A stretch of DNA of 8,352 nt from contig JAQUZZ010000045.1 in assembly GCA_028691095.1 (NCBI GenBank), positions 1 to 8,352 on the forward strand. The letters run 5' to 3'. The stretch is from Alistipes sp. GTDB lineage: Bacteria > Bacteroidota > Bacteroidia > Bacteroidales > Rikenellaceae. Below the pieces are notes generated by a model, which was given only the letters and a program-made list of their open reading frames with translations, did no database searches and had not been told where the DNA came from. Shown here piece after piece: positions 6,765 through 8,352 of this stretch; the first letter of the stretch is position 1, and every line of letters starts with the position of its first letter. The position numbers were made by a program, and so were the translations under genes.

Positions 6765-6801
6765 CTCTCGCCACACCCCACGCAAAGGAGTGTCGGGAGA
6801 G
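6765..6801 (-). other. Long imperfect hairpin just after bamD
   Basis: The 15-nt arms 6765-6779 and 6787-6801 pair around a 7-nt loop. There are 12 Watson-Crick pairs, and one of the three mismatches becomes a G-U wobble only in minus-strand RNA, so the fold favours the bamD transcript. It begins 20 nt after the bamD stop. There is no U-tract, so it may be a 3' stabiliser or a weak attenuator that lowers the amount of transcript reaching rpoZ. Confidence 0.5.
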
Positions 6802-6820
6802 TCGAAGGTCGCTTTTGCTG

Positions 6821-7894
6821 CTATCGTGTAGCCTCCGAGTTCTCTTTGCGCAACTTACGCTCGGTCTTGAGGGTCTGCTTGTCGCTCTTCTCGGCCTGCT
6901 TGATCGTGGCCTTCTGCTTCTTGCTGGCTTCCCGTGCTGCGGCTTTCTCCTGTTTGCTCTTTTTGGTCACCGTCTCGTTCTCATCCTTCGTCTGATCGAC
7001 GCCAAAGGTGGATGAGGAGGTGGACGTCAAGGCGGCATCGTTCTTGGCCTCCTTCTCGTCCAAGGTCTCCGGAGCAACATAGTTGGGATCCTCCTTGTAT
7101 CGCTCCAAATACGCCTTGGCCTCGTCCTGCATCTTATCGGCATCCTTGCGGAACTTGCTCTCCGGATACTCGGCAATAAAGCTGTAATAGGCATTCTGGG
7201 TATCCAGATAACGCTGTCTCTGCAACTTTGCCACACTGTTGCGGGCAAACAGACATTGCGAGCGCACAATCAGATAGGCCAACTCCTCGTGATGATCGCT
7301 CTCGGGGTAGGTCAGAATCGCATTGCGCAACGCTGTCACCGCCGAGTTATAGTATCCCACATCGTAGTAGAGGCGGGCGTTCAGGTAGGCCTTGTCGTAG
7401 AGCTTCTGTCGCAACTCCACCATATCTCCGACCAAGGCTTCGCGCTGGGCACTATTGGGGTAACGATCCAAATACTCATTGATCGCCTGCATGGCTCGGT
7501 AGGTGAAACTTTGATCGTTATCCGGATCGGGCGAAAGATTGTAGAAACCGCGTGCCAAGTAGTACTCGGCCTGCTCCAAAAAGGGACTCCGCAGATACTC
7601 CCGTCGGAAACCATCAAACTGTTCGCAACTGGAGGCATAGTCTTTCATCTGATAGTAGCTCATACCCATATAGAACAGCACCGTATCGCCCTGTTCGGCA
7701 TGGCTATAAACGTGCTCGACATCCTTTAGTAACGTCAGGGACTTGTTGTACTTTCCATCTGCATAGTACTCCAAGGCTTTGTCGTACTTTTCCCGGCTAC
7801 TACCGCTTTTACAGATCTTATTATACTCGCTGCATGAGCTGGCAAGTAGGGTCAAGGCGACCAAGCAGATTGTTACAGAAGAATTGAATCTCAT
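6821..7894 (-). CDS. bamD: Outer membrane protein assembly factor BamD (lipoprotein)
   Basis: A 357-residue BamD/YfiO-family lipoprotein of the BAM complex, which inserts beta-barrel proteins into the outer membrane. The start is the ATG at 7894: it gives MRFNSS, a hydrophobic stretch and lipobox A-S-S-C with Cys21. The in-frame GTG at 7924 would add ten residues and lies inside the intergenic repeat. After Cys21 come TPR-type repeats (about 25-265), including K-Y-D-K-A-L-E-Y-Y-A-D-G-K-Y, D-T-V-L-F-Y-M-G-M-S-Y-Y, A-E-Y-Y-L-A-R-G and a late F-I-A-E-Y-P-E-S-K-F-R-K-D-A. It is about 110 residues longer than E. coli BamD. The extra length is mostly a C-terminal low-complexity tail (about 290-357) that is Ser/Thr-rich and then Lys/Glu/Ala-rich. 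It is probably the first gene of the bamD-rpoZ-coaBC-recN cluster. Confidence 0.9.
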   Translation of the reverse strand: MRFNSSVTICLVALTLLASSCSEYNKICKSGSSREKYDKALEYYADGKYNKSLTLLKDVEHVYSHAEQGDTVLFYMGMSYYQMKDYASSCEQFDGFRREYLRSPFLEQAEYYLARGFYNLSPDPDNDQSFTYRAMQAINEYLDRYPNSAQREALVGDMVELRQKLYDKAYLNARLYYDVGYYNSAVTALRNAILTYPESDHHEELAYLIVRSQCLFARNSVAKLQRQRYLDTQNAYYSFIAEYPESKFRKDADKMQDEAKAYLERYKEDPNYVAPETLDEKEAKNDAALTSTSSSTFGVDQTKDENETVTKKSKQEKAAAREASKKQKATIKQAEKSDKQTLKTERKLRKENSEATR

Positions 7895-7915
7895 TGTCTC
7901 TAACGGTTCGGATTT

Positions 7916-7995
7916 TAAGCACACCGTGCTTTTATTAGCGATACATTCATCCGTATATCGGCATATACTGTGACGAAATGTATCAATCGTTCTTT
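7916..7995 (-). repeat. ~80-bp intergenic repeat, copy 3 (bamD leader)
   Basis: On the minus strand it begins AAAGAACGATTGA (7995-7983), has TATGCCGATAT (7965-7955), and ends GCTAATAAA then AGCAC-GGT-GTGCT and TA (7939-7916). The last 25 nt match copy 1 at 24 aligned positions with one gap. A local hairpin GTATA-TGCCGA-TATAC (7968-7953) forms around the middle block, and an 8-nt insertion separates that block from GCTAATAAA. If transcription starts near 8050, the copy is inside the roughly 155-nt bamD leader and ends 21 nt before the ATG, placing it where it could influence bamD translation. Confidence 0.75.
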
Positions 7996-8055
7996 CAAGC
8001 TACTTAGCACCCATCCAAGCAGGACTCACGCATAGAGCCACTCTACCGGATCGGG

Positions 8056-8063
8056 CAAAGTTA
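8056..8063 (-). promoter_or_regulatory. -7 promoter element (TAACTTTG) for the bamD cluster
   Basis: The minus strand reads TAACTTTG, an exact match to the Bacteroidota -7 consensus TAnnTTTG. About 20 nt upstream is a T-run (TTTT at the -33 position instead of TTTG) within a strongly A+T-rich stretch (8061-8100) that stands out from the flanking sequence. Transcription would start near 8050, leaving a leader of about 155 nt before bamD that contains repeat copy 3. Confidence 0.6.
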
Positions 8064-8112
8064 TGTATTTTTAACGACAAGGGAAAAAATATATTGTTTT
8101 TTCAGAGACAAA

Positions 8113-8156
8113 GTAGGGAGAAAAAGTTTCGTCTCCCCTACGGCATTGCTCCGTAG
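8113..8156 (-). other. Tandem hairpins between xerD and the bamD promoter
   Basis: CTACGG (8138-8143) and CCGTAG (8151-8156) form a perfect 6-bp stem with a 7-nt loop. GGGAG (8116-8120) and CTCCC (8133-8137) form a second stem whose loop, in minus-strand RNA, is ACGAAACTTTTT. A further inverted repeat, GTAGCAC (8153-8159) with GTGCTAC (8189-8195), links this stretch to repeat copy 4. These stems lie downstream of xerD and upstream of the bamD promoter and could slow read-through. None has a canonical U-tract directly after the stem, so the terminator role is only possible. Confidence 0.4.
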
Positions 8157-8178
8157 CACCTCCTCGACACGCCACGAC

Positions 8179-8260
8179 GCAGCACAGCGTGCTACTTGTC
8201 GGCAATCAACCGATCTACATATTAGGGATATACCGTGGAGGAAGGGTTCAATCACGCTTT
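8179..8260 (-). repeat. ~80-bp intergenic repeat, copy 4 (just after xerD)
   Basis: On the minus strand this copy runs from AAAGCGTGATTGA (8260-8248), through ACGGTA (8235-8230) also present in copy 1, and TATGTAGATC (8221-8212), to GCCGACAA and AGCAC-GCT-GTGCT (8193-8181). It is the most diverged at its 5' end, and the GAAGGA hairpin is lost. It begins only 8 bp after the xerD stop and lies upstream of the bamD promoter, so it is not in the bamD leader but in the xerD 3' region. Confidence 0.7.
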
Positions 8261-8268
8261 GGGATTCC

Positions 8269-8352
8269 TTACAACTCCGACAACGGGTGATGGCGTTCGA
8301 TACTCTCTCTGAGGTGTTCTCTGTCGAGATGGGTATAGATTTCGGTGGTCAG
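8269..8352 (-). CDS. xerD: C-terminal fragment of a XerC/XerD tyrosine recombinase (runs in from right edge)
   Basis: The last 84 bases, read on the minus strand, encode 27 residues and a TAA stop (8271-8269). The fragment T-T-E-I-Y-T-H-L-D-R-E-H-L-R, followed by I-E-R-H-H-P, is the conserved C-terminal end of Xer recombinases, with the catalytic nucleophile Tyr in I-Y-T-H. Xer recombinases resolve chromosome dimers at dif. The close match to the chromosomal Xer C-terminus favours xerD over a phage or transposon integrase, but so short a piece cannot settle the paralogue. It is on the same strand as bamD, separated by 374 bp that hold two repeat copies and a promoter. Confidence 0.75.
   Translation of the reverse strand: MTTEIYTHLDREHLRESIERHHPLSEL

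Noticed and set aside
7895..7924. GTG start adding ten residues to BamD
   Set aside because: It would put residues M-C-L-K-S-E-P-L-E-T before a complete lipoprotein signal peptide and lies in the repeat palindrome.
7996..8055. Possible tRNA (GGTAGAGTGGCTC on the minus strand)
   Set aside because: No acceptor stem, anticodon stem or T-loop can be folded around it; it lies in the predicted bamD leader.
8061..8255. 64-codon open frame on the minus strand between xerD and bamD
   Set aside because: It lies within repeat copy 4, hairpins and an A+T-rich promoter stretch, shows no recognisable protein family and has unlike composition. It is explained by the repeat element.
173..8260. CRISPR-like array made by the repeats
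   Set aside because: The copies are kilobases apart, diverged and in both orientations, with no regular spacers and no cas genes.

Overview
The window looks like a chromosomal housekeeping segment of a member of the Bacteroidota, most likely a Bacteroidales genome of the Alistipes/Rikenellaceae type. This rests on the protein sequences (Bacteroidota-type BamD lipoprotein, omega-like RpoZ, CoaBC, RecN, CvfB-like S1 protein, XerD C-terminus), on weak or absent Shine-Dalgarno sequences, on -7 promoter elements of the TAnnTTTG type, and on coding sequence that looks moderately G+C rich by eye. The genus is inferred, not proven.

Layout. Bases 1-81 hold the first 27 codons of a lipoprotein gene on the minus strand that runs off the left edge. 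A 280-bp divergent intergenic region follows, with a promoter for that gene and one copy of an ~80-bp repeat. Two plus-strand genes come next: a CvfB-like S1 RNA-binding protein (362-1195) and a 611-residue lipoprotein resembling GH71/GH99-type glycoside hydrolases (1245-3080). They end at a convergent junction holding a second repeat copy and a very strong bidirectional terminator. From 7894 leftwards to 3323 runs a compact minus-strand cluster in the order bamD, rpoZ, coaBC, recN (outer-membrane protein assembly, RNA polymerase omega, coenzyme A synthesis, DNA repair). Upstream of bamD are a third repeat copy in its leader, a clear -7 promoter element, and a fourth repeat copy. The last 84 bases encode the C-terminal end of a XerC/XerD tyrosine recombinase on the minus strand.

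The most notable non-coding signal is the repeat family. Four copies (173-256 on +; 3150-3220, 7916-7995 and 8179-8260 on -) share a 5' block AAAGAAGGATTGA, a middle block TATGnnGAT, and a 3' block GCYRAYAA followed by the palindrome AGCAC-NNN-GTGCT. Every non-coding gap longer than 200 bp contains at least one copy. Two further palindrome-only relatives lie just before the rpoZ start and across the coaBC start. The stem of the palindrome is kept in three of the four full copies while its 3-nt loop changes, which suggests a structured RNA or DNA element. I do not recognise it as a named family. No defence system, CRISPR array, transposase or prophage gene is visible.
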